Assembly (NCBI GenBank): GCA_015233465.1
Contig: JADFXP010000001.1
Coordinates: 139,186 to 203,185 of the forward strand
Source: Candidatus Magnetominusculus dajiuhuensis
Lineage (GTDB): Bacteria; Nitrospirota; Thermodesulfovibrionia; Thermodesulfovibrionales; Magnetobacteriaceae
Direction of reading: 5' to 3'
DNA length: 64,000 bases
Shown in pieces: positions 1 through 9,189 of the stretch. Position 1 is the stretch's first letter. Each line of letters starts with the position of its first letter. A model generated the notes under the pieces. The model searched no databases and was not told where the DNA came from. It worked only from the letters and a program-made list of their open reading frames with translations. The translations under genes were made by a program, and so were the position numbers.

Positions 1-68
1 TCAGGAATATTAGTCTGCCCTTGATTTAATCGTGATAAGTTATCTGTATTATTATAAGTCTCCATCAT
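1..68 (-). CDS. 5' end of an unidentified gene downstream of flagellin (partial)
   Basis: On the minus strand an ATG at 68 (or a second ATG at 65) is preceded at good distance by a GAGGTG ribosome binding site. It opens a frame of about 22 codons without a stop up to the window edge (MMETYNNTDNLSRLNQGQ...). It lies downstream of and co-oriented with the flagellin gene. Small flagellar genes such as flaG often sit there, but too little sequence is visible to name it. Confidence 0.5.
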   Translation of the reverse strand, partial: MMETYNNTDNLSRLNQGQTNIP

Positions 69-154
69 AACACCTCTTTATGAGCATAGCCCAGTAGTTT
101 TATTTATGGGGTGTATAAAGTATACCTATTGTTATAATATCAGAGTTATACATT

Positions 155-194
155 ATTAATCAATAGGCTCCCTTGATACCGCCTATTGATTAAT
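155..194 (-). terminator. Hairpin after the flagellin gene
   Basis: A perfect 14-bp inverted repeat (155-168 with 181-194) around a 12-base loop begins 21 bases beyond the flagellin stop codon. The stem ends in ATTAAT/AATAAT sequence and there is no long T run, but position and perfection fit a transcription terminator separating flagellin from the gene at the left edge. Confidence 0.65.
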
Positions 195-215
195 ATTTCT
201 TATTCAAAGACATTA

Positions 216-1973
216 TTATTGCAGCAGTGCAAGCACTCTGCTCGGCGAACTATTTGCTTGAGCGAGCACCGATATTCCAGCCTGCTGAATTATCATGGAT
301 TTTGTTAGATTTGCAGTTTCTTCTGCAAAATCTGCATCCTGAATCCTTGAACGAGCTGCTGTGACGTTTTCTCTTACATTATCAAGATTTCTTATTGTTG
401 ATTCCATTCTATTCATCTGCGCCCCCAATGTGCTTTTAAAACTGTTTAATGTATTAAGCACCTCATCGGTTACCATCATCGTCAATTTTGAATTATCTAC
501 TGAATCTATTGACATATCAGCCATGGATTTCTTGTTCAATACTATATGAGAAGCAGCGTCTGTCCTTCCCTGAATATCAGATTGTTTGCCATTTAATGTA
601 ACCACTCCATAACCAAGCAATGCTGTTGTTTCAGAGCTGTCAACATGGGCGACTCCCTTTCCAAAATTCTTATCATTAAGCACTATAATTCCATTTTGCC
701 CGTTTTCAATCTTGCCTCCATTTATATTTAATCCAAGATCAATATCTTTAGAGCTGTCACCTTTTTTAGAAGTAAATTTAGATATATCTATATCATAATT
801 TATCGCAGACCCAGATTGATTGGCAAGCACAAGCCTTGCATTAGACACTATAAACGCCTTAACACCAGTTTCTGTAGATCTGTCGTTAATTGCTGCTGCT
901 ATATTTCCAGCAGTACGCTGTCCGATTAAAGCGCCAGCCTTTTGATCTACTAATTCATTAAATCGTGCTTCTCCCCTTTTTTGAGCAAGCGCAGAATCGC
1001 TTAGGTCTGCTTCTGCTGATGTCGGTGCTGGGGCTGTTCCTTTTTGTATCTTTTGACGCTCTTCATTTACAAACTTATTTTTCTCAGACTGAATTCCTTC
1101 GCCTGCCTGCGCCCTTTCTTCCTTTGTTATCTCGCCTTTAGTGAATCCCCCTATTGCAATACCATTAATAGACATAAACCCAGCCTCGCCAGATGCCCCG
1201 CTTGAACCAGCGGTTATCGGCTTTTCAGCGACTATCGCATTTCCATAAGACATTGCGTTCACGTTTGTTACTGATGAGTATCTATTAATTCTTTCTGCCA
1301 ATACCTTTGAATTATTGGCTATCTCTTTACTAGGGATTGCTCCTCCCATGTCTACGTCATTTATCTTAATCTTTTTTGCAGCATCATTTTTTGTGCTTGC
1401 TGAATATGTTGACCAGGCTGCCTGAGCTACTTCATCCGTCTTCCATTGATTATTAGCGGATGAGGTTATGCCAAGAGCCTTTGGAGATAAATTTGTGGTA
1501 TTTACTGTTATAGTCTCATCAACCTTTGTGCCAACTTGATAACTCCAGCTAACCTGATGATTTAAAAACTGCTCGCCATTATATCTTGTTTGAGATACAA
1601 CCCTGTCAAGCTCTTTTACAAGTTCATTTACCTCAACATTCATTGAAGATCTGTCATTTTCCGTATTATAACTTGACGATTGTACAGATAATTCATATAT
1701 CCTCTGGACATCTGCCACCATTTCATTTAATGCTCCCTCAGCAGTCTGAAGAAAACTCAGTCCTTCATTAGTATTTTTTATTGCAACACTCATTCCCCTT
1801 ACCTGTGTATCCATTCTTGTCGCAATTGCCATACCTGCTGCATCATCTTTTGCAGAGTTTATCCTAAGGCCGGATGAGAGTCTCTGCATTGCAGAATTAA
1901 GCGGAGATTCAGTTTTACGTAGATTTCGTTGAGTATCTAGGGAAGGAACATTAGTATTGATTGTTAATGCCAT
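216..1973 (-). CDS. fliC: Flagellin
   Basis: This is the structural subunit of the flagellar filament, secreted by the flagellar type III apparatus and polymerised outside the cell. The protein is 585 residues. The conserved N-terminal D0/D1 region (about 1-140, with LSSGLRINSAKDDAAGMAIA) and C-terminal D0 region (about 495-585, with ADFAEETANLTKS and a terminal LLQ) are typical. Between them is a variable surface-exposed domain of about 350 residues, so the protein is longer than minimal flagellins of about 270-300. The start is preceded by GAAAGAGGT. A long leader holds a possible sigma-28 promoter (2138-2163). No other flagellar structural gene is visible; the glycan genes at 29-33 kb could modify filaments, but that is only a guess. 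Confidence 0.97.
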   Translation of the reverse strand: MALTINTNVPSLDTQRNLRKTESPLNSAMQRLSSGLRINSAKDDAAGMAIATRMDTQVRGMSVAIKNTNEGLSFLQTAEGALNEMVADVQRIYELSVQSSSYNTENDRSSMNVEVNELVKELDRVVSQTRYNGEQFLNHQVSWSYQVGTKVDETITVNTTNLSPKALGITSSANNQWKTDEVAQAAWSTYSASTKNDAAKKIKINDVDMGGAIPSKEIANNSKVLAERINRYSSVTNVNAMSYGNAIVAEKPITAGSSGASGEAGFMSINGIAIGGFTKGEITKEERAQAGEGIQSEKNKFVNEERQKIQKGTAPAPTSAEADLSDSALAQKRGEARFNELVDQKAGALIGQRTAGNIAAAINDRSTETGVKAFIVSNARLVLANQSGSAINYDIDISKFTSKKGDSSKDIDLGLNINGGKIENGQNGIIVLNDKNFGKGVAHVDSSETTALLGYGVVTLNGKQSDIQGRTDAASHIVLNKKSMADMSIDSVDNSKLTMMVTDEVLNTLNSFKSTLGAQMNRMESTIRNLDNVRENVTAARSRIQDADFAEETANLTKSMIIQQAGISVLAQANSSPSRVLALLQ

Positions 1974-2325
1974 TTTGTACCTCTCTTTCTCTGCATAAAC
2001 AGATCTCTCTGAGGTATAAACAATACCCCTATCTTATGCAAATTAATATTTTAAAAGGTCTTCCATGACAATATTTTAGAGCAAATCCACTGCCCTCACT
2101 GCTTCACTTATTCTACAACTGCTGATTATATTAAATAATATCTGCCAAAACCCCTCAGTTTTAACAATAAGGCAGATACTTACCAACAATTTACTAACAA
2201 AATGTTAATAACTATTACCCTATATTAAAGTATAAAATAAAATAATTCAGTAATGCAAGAAATTTTTTAGAAATTTTGCAAAAATGAGTACTTTATCCTA
2301 AAGATCTATATAAATCATTCACCTG
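1974..2325. other. Intergenic region upstream of flagellin
   Basis: This gap of about 350 bases separates divergent genes and contains no convincing ORF. Its main structure is a nested hairpin at 2140-2177 (outer stem ATCTGCC/GGCAGAT, inner stem AAAAC/GTTTT) overlapping the possible flagellar promoter. The proximal 165 bases would be the flagellin mRNA leader. Confidence 0.6.
2138..2163 (-). promoter_or_regulatory. Possible sigma-28 (FliA) promoter for flagellin
   Basis: Read on the minus strand, TAAA (2163-2160) is followed after 14 bases by GCAGATAT. This resembles the flagellar sigma-28 pattern TAAA-N15-GCCGATAA (6 of 8 in the second box, spacing one short). It lies about 165 bases before the start codon, so the match is tentative. 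Confidence 0.3.
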
Positions 2326-2355
2326 TTGACGAAAGCACTATTATAATACTATATT
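2326..2355 (+). promoter_or_regulatory. Sigma-70-type promoter for the toxin-antitoxin pair
   Basis: TTGACG (2326-2331) and TATATT (2350-2355) each match 5 of 6 consensus bases and are 18 bases apart. The first downstream start codon is at 2424. Confidence 0.55.
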
Positions 2356-2423
2356 ATATCTGCTCACATTGATGAAAAGACAAACTGTAAAGGTGTGTAT
2401 ATATTTAAAGGATAACTAAAGTT

Positions 2424-2654
2424 ATGAAGGATATTTTAATTGACAGAGATGAACTAAAAAAATTGATGAGTGAAGTCTTTAAAGAAACACTGATTGAGGT
2501 TTTATCTCAAAGAAAAGACCTGATTGAAGATGTATTACTTGAGTCTCTTCTAGATATTGGATTGGTTACAGCAATGGAGGAAGGTAAAACTGGAGAATAT
2601 ATTTCTAATGACTTATTTATGGAAAAAATAGACAAAAAGATTGTAAGTCTCTAA
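2424..2654 (+). CDS. Small acidic protein, probable antitoxin partner of RelE-like toxin
   Basis: A 76-residue, largely helical and acidic protein with no recognised DNA-binding motif. Its stop codon overlaps the start of the RelE-like gene by one base (TAATG), which indicates translational coupling, and it comes first in the pair as antitoxins usually do. The role is inferred from this position and size rather than from sequence family recognition. A ribosome site (AAAGGAT) lies upstream of the ATG, and the pair has its own promoter at 2326-2355. Confidence 0.7.
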   Translation: MKDILIDRDELKKLMSEVFKETLIEVLSQRKDLIEDVLLESLLDIGLVTAMEEGKTGEYISNDLFMEKIDKKIVSL

Positions 2655-2926
2655 TGAATATAAAAATTGAAAAATCATTTGATAAAGATATTGATAAAAT
2701 TGATAATAAGAAAATATTACTGAATCTAAAAGATGTTATAACAAAAATTAAGAATGTTAAAAATCAATTTGGCCTTTCAGATATAAAAAAGATAACAGGT
2801 TACCAATCTTATTACCGTATTAGGATAGGCGATTATAGGTTAGGTGTTGAAATAATAGATGAAGAAATAATTTTATTAAGATTTTTACATCGAAAAGACA
2901 TCTATAAGTTTTTTCCAATTAAATGA
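2654..2926 (+). CDS. RelE/ParE-family toxin
   Basis: A 90-residue basic protein with the RelE/ParE superfamily pattern: N-terminal KSFDKDIDKI, central ITGYQSYYRIRIGDYRLG, and C-terminal LLRFLHRKDIYKFFP. Members of this fold either cleave mRNA on the ribosome (RelE) or poison gyrase (ParE). The GDYR and HRKDIYK elements favour the RelE side. It is translationally coupled to the upstream 76-residue gene, forming a compact two-gene module with its own promoter. It ends 67 bases before the convergent mltA gene. Confidence 0.85.
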   Translation: MNIKIEKSFDKDIDKIDNKKILLNLKDVITKIKNVKNQFGLSDIKKITGYQSYYRIRIGDYRLGVEIIDEEIILLRFLHRKDIYKFFPIK

Positions 2927-2993
2927 AATTAAGTTTAAATATAGACGTAATTGAAAAAGGTTTTCTAAATAATCATGTTATTAATTTTATAAA

Positions 2994-4235
2994 CTATTTT
3001 TTAATCAAAAAATAAAGCTCGCCCATGTTTTTAAGATTCCCTGCTGCAATCTCTGCATAATCACCTGTCCCCCAGAAAATATCTACCCTTCCTTTGCCCT
3101 TTATTGCCCCGCCTGTGTCTTGATTTAATACAAATTGAGAAAATTTACACCATCCTGTTATCTCGCCTTTTTCATTGCATAAAGGCTTAGATGTCTGAAT
3201 ATATGCAAGGGCTGCCTTTGGAAAGATTTTTTGATCTGTGGCTATTGAACGCATTGATACAAGCTGCACCCCTAAACTACCAAAGGCTATCTCATTTGTC
3301 TTTTTGAAAAATACATAACTTGGATTATAAAAAAGCGCATTATCTAATTCCTCTGGATGCTGCTTGAGATAACTTATTATAGACTGCATTGACATTTCCT
3401 CTGTCGTAATATAACCTTTATCAATAAAATACTTTCCAATACCCTTATATATGTGTCCATTTGATCCAGCATATCCTAAATTGATTTCACTTCCGTCCTC
3501 AAGTTTAATCACCCCAGAACCTTGTATCTGCATGAAAAATAACTTTAACCTGTCATCTACCCAGAAAAGTTCTAGTCCTTTTTCATCCAATGCCCCATCA
3601 AATATCTCTTCATTCGTATAATAAGGCAGTATCTTGCCGCTTGTATATCTTGCCAATATAGTCTTTCCCTTAAATTTATCTGAAAAAAGCCCAAGGTCTA
3701 TAGGAATTAAATCTTTTGGCGTTGTATAGACAGGATAACGATATACTTCATTTTTTTTGAGGCTGCCATTAATTTCAGGTACATAATAACCTGTGAAAAG
3801 CGTCCTTCCAACTCCGTCACTCCCTGTTGAGCGGTACACAATAAATCTCTTTTTTATCTCATTATTAAACCCAGCATTATCATCTTGAAATAACTCCATA
3901 AGCGCAAGAAACTCAATCAAAGATTCCTTAATCTCTCCAGCCGAATAAACATCTTTTCCGTAATTAAATGATTTTTTTTGAGAGCTCTTTGCTTGATGAT
4001 TAAGATATTTGAGGTCTCTATTAATAGCCTCTTTTAGAGAATTATAATCACCTAGTTCAAACTGCGGATAATTCTCTGGCGTAAGTTTAACCATTGTTTC
4101 AGATGATGGAGTTACTAAAGGGGTTACTATTACTGGTTTTTCAACAGGTTTGACTTCTGGTTTGGCTTCAGGTTTAACATGAGAACATGCAGCAATGCTT
4201 AAAATAACAAATATGTAAAATATTAAATGCTTCAT
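2994..4235 (-). CDS. mltA: Membrane-bound lytic murein transglycosylase A (MltA-type lipoprotein)
   Basis: MltA-family enzymes cleave the glycan strands of peptidoglycan, forming 1,6-anhydromuramyl ends at the outer membrane. The 413-residue protein starts with a lipoprotein signal ending at Cys17 (LSIAAC), followed by a Pro/Lys/Val-rich linker and the MltA domain. Near the C-terminus is the 3D domain with DTGGAIKG and RVDIFWG, which contain the conserved aspartates. A short TGDYAEIAAG stretch completes the domain. Its start codon follows the stop of the M16-like gene by only two bases, so both are probably one operon. Confidence 0.93.
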   Translation of the reverse strand: MKHLIFYIFVILSIAACSHVKPEAKPEVKPVEKPVIVTPLVTPSSETMVKLTPENYPQFELGDYNSLKEAINRDLKYLNHQAKSSQKKSFNYGKDVYSAGEIKESLIEFLALMELFQDDNAGFNNEIKKRFIVYRSTGSDGVGRTLFTGYYVPEINGSLKKNEVYRYPVYTTPKDLIPIDLGLFSDKFKGKTILARYTSGKILPYYTNEEIFDGALDEKGLELFWVDDRLKLFFMQIQGSGVIKLEDGSEINLGYAGSNGHIYKGIGKYFIDKGYITTEEMSMQSIISYLKQHPEELDNALFYNPSYVFFKKTNEIAFGSLGVQLVSMRSIATDQKIFPKAALAYIQTSKPLCNEKGEITGWCKFSQFVLNQDTGGAIKGKGRVDIFWGTGDYAEIAAGNLKNMGELYFLIKK

Positions 4236-4237
4236 CT

Positions 4238-5578
4238 TTAATGAATCTTTTCTTTATCAATCTTCTTTGTATCGCCTACAATAACCAAGATATAATTCTT
4301 ATCATCAAGGTATCGTGATGCTACATCTTTTACTTCGGCAATTGTGACATTATTTATATAATTTATATAATCCTTATCATAAGTCATTCCAAGTCCATAA
4401 AACTCAACTAAAGAAAGAAATGACGCAATATCAGCAAGCGTATCAAGCCTTAGAGGAAAACTTCCTGTAAGAAATGCCTTAGCATCACTTAATTCCACAT
4501 CTGTGACTTCAGAAGTCATAATATTTTTTATCTCATTTAAGGATTCTGTTATGACCTTATCTGTGAGTTCAGTTTTAGTCTTAACGTTAAGACTAAAATA
4601 ACCTCCGTATTTATTGGTTTTAAAATAACTATGCACATCATAGGCATAACCTCGTTTATTTCTAATATTTTCCATTAGACGCGACCTAAAACCACCGCCT
4701 CCAAGTATATAATTCATAACGGATAATTTATAAAAATCTGGATTGCTTCTCTTTATGCCATGGCTGCCAATCATTATAGTAGATTGAGTAAGGGGTCTGT
4801 CTATCGTAATGATCTTTTTGATTGGTTTGCGGTTTGTCTCAGTTTTATTAGGCTTAATATTATCATTATTGCTCCAATTAGAGAAATATTGGTCAACTAA
4901 CTTTAGAGTTTCTTCAAATGAGATGTCTCCAACTACTGTAAGTATTGCCCTGTTTGGAGAATAATAATCACGATGAAAACGTATAAGGTCGCTTTGTTTG
5001 ATATTAGGAACGGTTTTAGCATCACCCATCACATACCTGCCATAAGGATGATCTGGAAATAATTCTTTAAGAAATGCCCTTGTTGCAAGATAAGAAGGTG
5101 ATTCTTCCCGCTGTTTTAGTGAATCAAGGAGGATTTCTTTATTACGTAAAAATTCTTTTTTTGGAAATATAGGGTTTTGAATAATATCTGAAAAAATCTC
5201 AAATCCTCCTTTAAAGTCTTTTTTGAGCGTATAGAGTGTTATAGCAGTAAAGTCTTCATTTGAAGATGCCCCAATATCTGCTGCCATAAACTCTGCCTCT
5301 TGACTAATTTGCTCAGATGTTTTCGTTTTAGTCCCTTCTATCAGCATTGAACTTGTCAAAGATGCAAGCCCAGAAAGATTAGCAGGCTCATCCATTGGAG
5401 AGGCATCTATAAGCATTTCTGCCTTGACTAATGGTAAGTCCTTTCTTTCATAGTGAATAATGGTTAGACCATTTTTATTATATACCTCACGTTTATACTC
5501 TAATGCCCTTGATTTTGTTGTTACAAATAGATTTATTAATAATATTACAAGTATGATAATCCAAGTCTTTTTATACAT
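4238..5578 (-). CDS. M16-family peptidase-like protein lacking the zinc motif
   Basis: This is a secreted (periplasmic) member of the insulinase/M16 family. The signal peptide is MYKKTWIIILVILLINLF to about residue 24. The start at 5578 is preferred over an in-frame ATG at 5590, because GGAG lies ideally before it and the upstream ATG overlaps that site. The segment GLASLTSSMLIEGT occupies the place of the HxxEH zinc site, so the protein corresponds to the catalytically silent half of paired M16 proteins. It retains a C-terminal M16 domain (NYILGGGGFRSRLMENIR, with RGYAYDV). No active partner gene is adjacent. It is co-transcribed with mltA. Confidence 0.88.
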   Translation of the reverse strand: MYKKTWIIILVILLINLFVTTKSRALEYKREVYNKNGLTIIHYERKDLPLVKAEMLIDASPMDEPANLSGLASLTSSMLIEGTKTKTSEQISQEAEFMAADIGASSNEDFTAITLYTLKKDFKGGFEIFSDIIQNPIFPKKEFLRNKEILLDSLKQREESPSYLATRAFLKELFPDHPYGRYVMGDAKTVPNIKQSDLIRFHRDYYSPNRAILTVVGDISFEETLKLVDQYFSNWSNNDNIKPNKTETNRKPIKKIITIDRPLTQSTIMIGSHGIKRSNPDFYKLSVMNYILGGGGFRSRLMENIRNKRGYAYDVHSYFKTNKYGGYFSLNVKTKTELTDKVITESLNEIKNIMTSEVTDVELSDAKAFLTGSFPLRLDTLADIASFLSLVEFYGLGMTYDKDYINYINNVTIAEVKDVASRYLDDKNYILVIVGDTKKIDKEKIH

Positions 5579-5729
5579 CTCAATCTCCATTTTTTTGTTT
5601 TATTATAGCACTAATATCTAATAAATTATCATAGAAATTTGTATTTCATAATTGATACGTGATAATATAATATTAAGTATGCAAGGAATTTTATAATAGG
5701 AAATCACGATATAATAACATATTATCAAG

Positions 5730-5757
5730 GTCTTTATTAATGAGATTTAATAAAGAC
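5730..5757. repeat. Perfect palindrome upstream of the PAS kinase
   Basis: An 11-bp perfect inverted repeat (GTCTTTATTAA, 6-base centre, TTAATAAAGAC) lies between the divergent M16 and kinase genes, about 100 bases before the kinase start. It could be an operator or a transcript hairpin. Confidence 0.45.
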
Positions 5758-5805
5758 TAAAGTGAAAACAATTTTGGAGTTAGAATCTACGCACCTTAGG
5801 AGGTA

Positions 5806-5847
5806 CGCTATAGGACAGGTGTTACTCTTAACTGTCAGTTTATAGCG
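5806..5847 (+). promoter_or_regulatory. Leader hairpin directly before the PAS kinase start codon
   Basis: CGCTATA (5806-5812) pairs with TATAGCG (5841-5847), and an inner GACAG/CTGTC pairs as well. The stem ends 9 bases before the kinase ATG, where no Shine-Dalgarno sequence is visible. A strong AGGAGGT (5798-5804) lies about 50 bases upstream of the ATG, just outside the hairpin, so the structure may shape translation initiation. Confidence 0.35.
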
Positions 5848-5856
5848 ATTAGAATT

Positions 5857-8800
5857 ATGATTCCTATTATTATATTTATTTTATCTATCAGCCTGCAGCT
5901 AACTACTGCTCTATACGCCCTATATTTAATTCGCTTAACACACAAAAAGACTGCGTGGATATTGATCGCTTCAGCAATGCTTTTGATGGCTGCCCGCCGT
6001 ACAGTATTGTTTTTTTCTATTTTACCTGCTGGAAGGCTTCTGAATGTGTATATTTCTGAGATAATTGCCTTTGCAATCACTTGTCTGATGCTGATGGGAG
6101 TTCATCTTTTAAAGCGCTATTTTATGTCTATTAATGCAGATAGTCTTAGGCTCAAACAGACAGAAGATGCGTTTTTTTCAAGCGAGGCGCGCTATCGAGC
6201 TTATATTGACATGACTGGTCAGATTGGATGGGGATGGGTTACTAATGCTCAAGGGGAAGTTGTAGAGGATATACCAACATTGAGGCGATTTAATGGCCAG
6301 ACCTATGAAGAAGCCAAGGGTTTTGGATGGGCGAAAACCCTTCATCCAGATGATATTGAACTAACTATACAGGTATGGAATAAAGCAGTAGATACAAAAA
6401 GCCCTTATGAGACCGAATATCGTATGAAAAGGTATGATGGAGTTTATAGGAACATCTTGGCGCGAGGTTTTCCTGTCTTTAAAAAAGATGGAAGTATTAA
6501 GGAATGGGTTGGAACTTGTATAGATATAACCAGACGCAAACAGGCAGAACAAGAACTCTCTTTAGTAAAGCAGCGTCTTGAATTAGCAATTAAATCCTCT
6601 AAACTTGGAATCTGGGACTGGGATATTCCCAACAACATAATGACATGGGATGATCAGATGCTTGTTCTCTACGGCCTTACAAGGGAAACATTTCCAGGGG
6701 GTGTTGAGGCATGGATGAATGGACTGCATCCAGAAGACCGCGAAAAGATATTAGGAGAAAATGAGGCTGCTTTAAGAGGCGAAAAAGAATGGGATACTGA
6801 GTTTAGAGTATTGCATCCAAACGGGACAGTGCTTTACATAAAGGCCAATGGCAAGGTAATCTGGGATTCTAAGGGAGTTCCTATACGTATGCTTGGAATA
6901 AATTATGATATTACAGAGCGCAAGCATATTGAAGAACAATTACTGAAATCCAGAGAGGAACTGGAGATAAAAGTAGCAGAGCGCACAAAGGAATTATCTC
7001 TGACCATTGAGCAGCTCAACGCATTTGCCAAAGAAAAGGAAGCACTGCATGATGAATTAAACCAGATATTCACCTTATCAGCAGATATGATTTGCATTGC
7101 CGATATTAACGGTTATTTCAGAAAGGTAAACCCAGCATGGGAAAAAACCCTTGGATATACAGAGGAAGAATTATTAAGCAAGCCGTTTATGTATTTTATT
7201 CACCCAGAAGACAAAGAAAAAACACTTGAAATAATTAACGAACGGCTTAAGGCAGGGGCTACAGTATTAAATTTTGAAAACCGATATATCTGTAATAACG
7301 GAGCCATTAAATGGCTTTCATGGACATCAAATCCCATCCTTGAACAAGGCATAACCTATGCTATAACTCGTGACATCACAGAACGCAAGCATATTGAGAT
7401 AGCCTTACAGCAGAGTGAGGAAAAATTTCGAACCCTCTTTGAATCCTCCATTGATGCCATTTATATCATTGACTTGAAAGGTAATTTCGTAGATATTAAT
7501 AAGGCAGCCTATGAGCGTCTTGGCTATACAAAAGAAGAAATGATGTCAATGCCCATATCCCAGCTTGACCCGCCTGAGTTTGCAGCAAAGTTACCACAGC
7601 GAATGAAATATTTGCAAAATCATGGAGAAGGTGTATTTGAATCTGTGAATTTGAAAAAAGACGGCACAGCTATGCAGGTGGAGATAAACTCCCGTTTCAT
7701 GGAATTTCAAGGGCAGAAGGTGTTTTTCAGTATAATCAGAGACATCACAGAGCGAAAACAAGCGGATGCAGCACTGAGGCAGAGTGAGGAAAAATTTCAT
7801 TCCCTCTTTGAATCATCCCTTGACGCACTCTATATTGTTGACCTGAAAGGAAATCTAATAGACGCTAATAAAACTGCCTATGAACGTCTTGGCTATACAA
7901 AAGAGGAACTACTTTCATTGAATCTATCTCAAATAGACCATTCTGATTATACCTATAAAATACCTGAGCTTATGGAGCATATGAAAAAATTCGGCAGTGC
8001 TGTGTTTGAATTAGTTCATTTGAAGAAAGACGGTACAACAATGCCAGTAGAGGTAAACGCCCGTTACATGGATTTTCAAGGTCAGAAGGTATTTTTTAGC
8101 ATTATCAGAGATATTACAGAACGCAAGAGATCAGAAGAGAAGTTGAGAAAACGTGAGTGGCAATTGCAGGAGTCTCAGCGGGTATCACATCTGGGAAGCT
8201 GGGATTATAACCTTATCACTGAAACTCTTGAATGGTCAGATGAGACATACAGACTCTTTGATCAATCTCCGAAAAATTTTATTCCATCCGTTAGTAAATT
8301 CGCAAGCTTTATACATCCTGACGACTTTCCAGTCTTTGAGACGACATGGACAAAAGCCCTTGAGAGTGATAATAATCCATATTACGTAAATATCCGTATA
8401 ATAAATGATTCAGGAAAACAATGGGTTATGGAGGCATATGGCATTGTCAGACGCAATTCATCATATAAACCCCTCAGCATATTAGGCACTGCCCAAGACA
8501 TTACTGAACGTAAAAAAGCCGAAGAAAAGATCACTCAATCTCTCAATGAAAAAGATACCCTGCTTAAAGAGCTTTACCACAGGACGAAAAATAATATGCA
8601 GGTCATCATCAGTCTGCTTAATCTTCAGTCAAGAGATATTAATGATAAAAAGTTAATACAATTAGTAGAAGACACAAAAAATAGGATATATTCGATGGCA
8701 CTTGTACATGAAAAGTTATATAAGGCAAAAAACCTGTCACAGATATTCCTTAGCGACTACATCAAAGACCTTGCCAATGCCTTAATGAAAAGCCATTATA

Positions 8801-9189
8801 CTGATAATAAACAAATCTCTCTCAAAATTGACATTAACGACATTCCGTTATCTATAGAAACGATTACGCCTCTTGGGCTTGTCATAAACGAACTTATGAC
8901 TAATGTCTTAAAATATGCCTTCCCAGATAATAGAAAAGGAGATATATTAATCAAAGCGCGCCAAAATACAGATAAAACCATAGAATTGACATTCAATGAC
9001 AATGGCATTGGTATTCCTAAAAATATTAATATTAAAGAAACTGAGTCTCTTGGACTAACCATTGTACATATGCTGGTTACATCACAGTTAAAAGGGATAT
9101 TAGAAATAAAAGTTGAAAATGGAACCACTTTTATAATAAAATTCAAAGACATTGGTATTCCATTAGATATAGATGAGGATAAAAAATGA
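5857..9189 (+). CDS. Membrane-anchored multi-PAS sensor histidine kinase (HisKA_2 type)
   Basis: A 1110-residue sensor. The N-terminus has about three membrane segments in residues 1-90. Six PAS/PAC modules follow, their ends marked by DITxRK-type boundaries near residues 223, 351, 507, 629, 752 and 882, with a coiled linker near 355-395. A HisKA_2 phosphoacceptor region (LLKELYHRTKNNMQVI, His near 908) and an HATPase domain (NELMTNVLKYAFP, DNGIGIP) finish the protein. PAS4 and PAS5 are close tandem copies. It overlaps the start of a single-domain response regulator by four bases, so the two form a phosphorelay pair. The ligand is unknown. No ordinary ribosome site precedes the ATG. Confidence 0.93.
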   Translation: MIPIIIFILSISLQLTTALYALYLIRLTHKKTAWILIASAMLLMAARRTVLFFSILPAGRLLNVYISEIIAFAITCLMLMGVHLLKRYFMSINADSLRLKQTEDAFFSSEARYRAYIDMTGQIGWGWVTNAQGEVVEDIPTLRRFNGQTYEEAKGFGWAKTLHPDDIELTIQVWNKAVDTKSPYETEYRMKRYDGVYRNILARGFPVFKKDGSIKEWVGTCIDITRRKQAEQELSLVKQRLELAIKSSKLGIWDWDIPNNIMTWDDQMLVLYGLTRETFPGGVEAWMNGLHPEDREKILGENEAALRGEKEWDTEFRVLHPNGTVLYIKANGKVIWDSKGVPIRMLGINYDITERKHIEEQLLKSREELEIKVAERTKELSLTIEQLNAFAKEKEALHDELNQIFTLSADMICIADINGYFRKVNPAWEKTLGYTEEELLSKPFMYFIHPEDKEKTLEIINERLKAGATVLNFENRYICNNGAIKWLSWTSNPILEQGITYAITRDITERKHIEIALQQSEEKFRTLFESSIDAIYIIDLKGNFVDINKAAYERLGYTKEEMMSMPISQLDPPEFAAKLPQRMKYLQNHGEGVFESVNLKKDGTAMQVEINSRFMEFQGQKVFFSIIRDITERKQADAALRQSEEKFHSLFESSLDALYIVDLKGNLIDANKTAYERLGYTKEELLSLNLSQIDHSDYTYKIPELMEHMKKFGSAVFELVHLKKDGTTMPVEVNARYMDFQGQKVFFSIIRDITERKRSEEKLRKREWQLQESQRVSHLGSWDYNLITETLEWSDETYRLFDQSPKNFIPSVSKFASFIHPDDFPVFETTWTKALESDNNPYYVNIRIINDSGKQWVMEAYGIVRRNSSYKPLSILGTAQDITERKKAEEKITQSLNEKDTLLKELYHRTKNNMQVIISLLNLQSRDINDKKLIQLVEDTKNRIYSMALVHEKLYKAKNLSQIFLSDYIKDLANALMKSHYTDNKQISLKIDINDIPLSIETITPLGLVINELMTNVLKYAFPDNRKGDILIKARQNTDKTIELTFNDNGIGIPKNINIKETESLGLTIVHMLVTSQLKGILEIKVENGTTFIIKFKDIGIPLDIDEDKK

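Noticed and set aside
2654-2926. ParE-type gyrase poison as specific call
   Set aside because: RelE and ParE share the fold and the sequence alone does not decide; kept as RelE/ParE family with a RelE preference.
5590-5856. c-di-GMP or other known riboswitch before the PAS kinase
   Set aside because: The conserved cores of the riboswitch classes I know were looked for and not found; only generic hairpins are present.
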